Assembly (NCBI GenBank): GCA_036985855.1
Contig: BTQL01000090.1
Span: 1-6,810 of the forward strand
Direction of reading: 5' to 3'
DNA: 6,810 bases
Source: B3-G11 sp036985855
Lineage (GTDB): Bacteria; Actinomycetota; Acidimicrobiia; Spongiisociales; UBA5794
Positions within the stretch are counted from its first letter, which is position 1, and the number at the start of each line of letters is the position of its first letter. Positions 6,740 through 6,810 of this stretch are shown here, in pieces. The notes beneath the pieces were generated by a model. That model saw nothing but the letters and a program-made list of their open reading frames with translations, made no database searches and had not been told where the DNA came from. The position numbers were made by a program, and so were the translations under genes.

Positions 6740-6810
6740 ATGGGTGTGTGCTATCAGAATTCGGTCCTGGACCGGGCTCTGGTGACGGATGAAGGCAGCG
6801 GGCTGGATGT
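6740..6810 (+). CDS. Start of an SOS-controlled gene of unknown function (partial, runs off right edge)
   Basis: Only about 23 codons are visible. The frame opens at ATG 6740 right after an in-frame TAG (6734-6736) and reads MGVCYQNSVLDRALV and onward without a stop to the window end. The other two forward frames close within the window. No Shine-Dalgarno precedes it. The predicted transcription start coincides with an in-frame GTG at 6746, so the protein may begin there (MCYQNSVLD). Its promoter holds a perfect LexA box, so it should be induced by DNA damage. LexA-controlled genes in Actinobacteria include repair polymerases, recA, lexA and HNH/13E12-type nucleases. The visible residues are too few and not distinctive enough to choose. 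Confidence 0.5.
   Translation, partial: MGVCYQNSVLDRALVTDEGSGLD

Noticed and set aside
6726..6785. 19-codon frame starting at the ATG inside the LexA box
   Set aside because: It would start upstream of the predicted transcription start, has no ribosome-binding site and ends quickly at TGA.

Overview
The window reads as chromosomal DNA from a high-GC Gram-positive bacterium of the phylum Actinobacteria. The evidence is several lipoprotein signal peptides, frequent TTG starts, a Gram-positive LexA box (TCGAAC-N4-GTTCGA), an ECF-type sigma factor of actinobacterial style and a Septum_form-like lipoprotein. Class Acidimicrobiia or a relative is my guess from overall style. It is not proven.

Left part (1-4015): a partial minus-strand lipoprotein gene runs off the left edge. 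It diverges from a plus-strand operon of three overlapping genes encoding a ferric-iron ABC importer: fbpA (iron-binding lipoprotein), fbpB (fused two-domain permease) and fbpC (ATPase). Between them lies a promoter-like pair (TTGCAC / TATAAC), followed at once by a perfect 11-bp inverted repeat with TTAGGCAAGG arms. Its position suits a metal-responsive repressor of the DtxR/IdeR kind. The three proteins should capture Fe3+ outside the membrane, pass it through the permease and drive import by ATP hydrolysis.

Middle and right part (4034-6546), all on the minus strand: a TTG-started ECF-like sigma factor overlaps by 4 bases a single-pass membrane protein. That protein has a short cytoplasmic tail and a large outside domain with six Asp-box (sialidase-type beta-propeller) motifs. 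It could be the membrane-bound sensor or anti-sigma partner of the sigma factor. A further 90 bp downstream lies a lipid-anchored single-domain rhodanese, convergent with fbpC and only 18 bp from it.

Right edge (6547-6810): a divergent intergenic region holds a 9-bp tandem repeat just upstream of the sigma gene. It also holds a near-ideal SOS promoter facing right: a TTGATA -35 and a TAGATT -10, separated by 17 bp almost wholly filled by a perfect LexA box. This promoter leads into the first about 23 codons of an unidentified gene, possibly read from a leaderless mRNA.

No tRNA, rRNA, insertion sequence or CRISPR array was seen. No stretch longer than 300 bases lacks a gene. The clearest candidates for undescribed biology are the sigma factor / beta-propeller pair, the operator in front of the iron operon and the SOS-controlled gene at the right edge.
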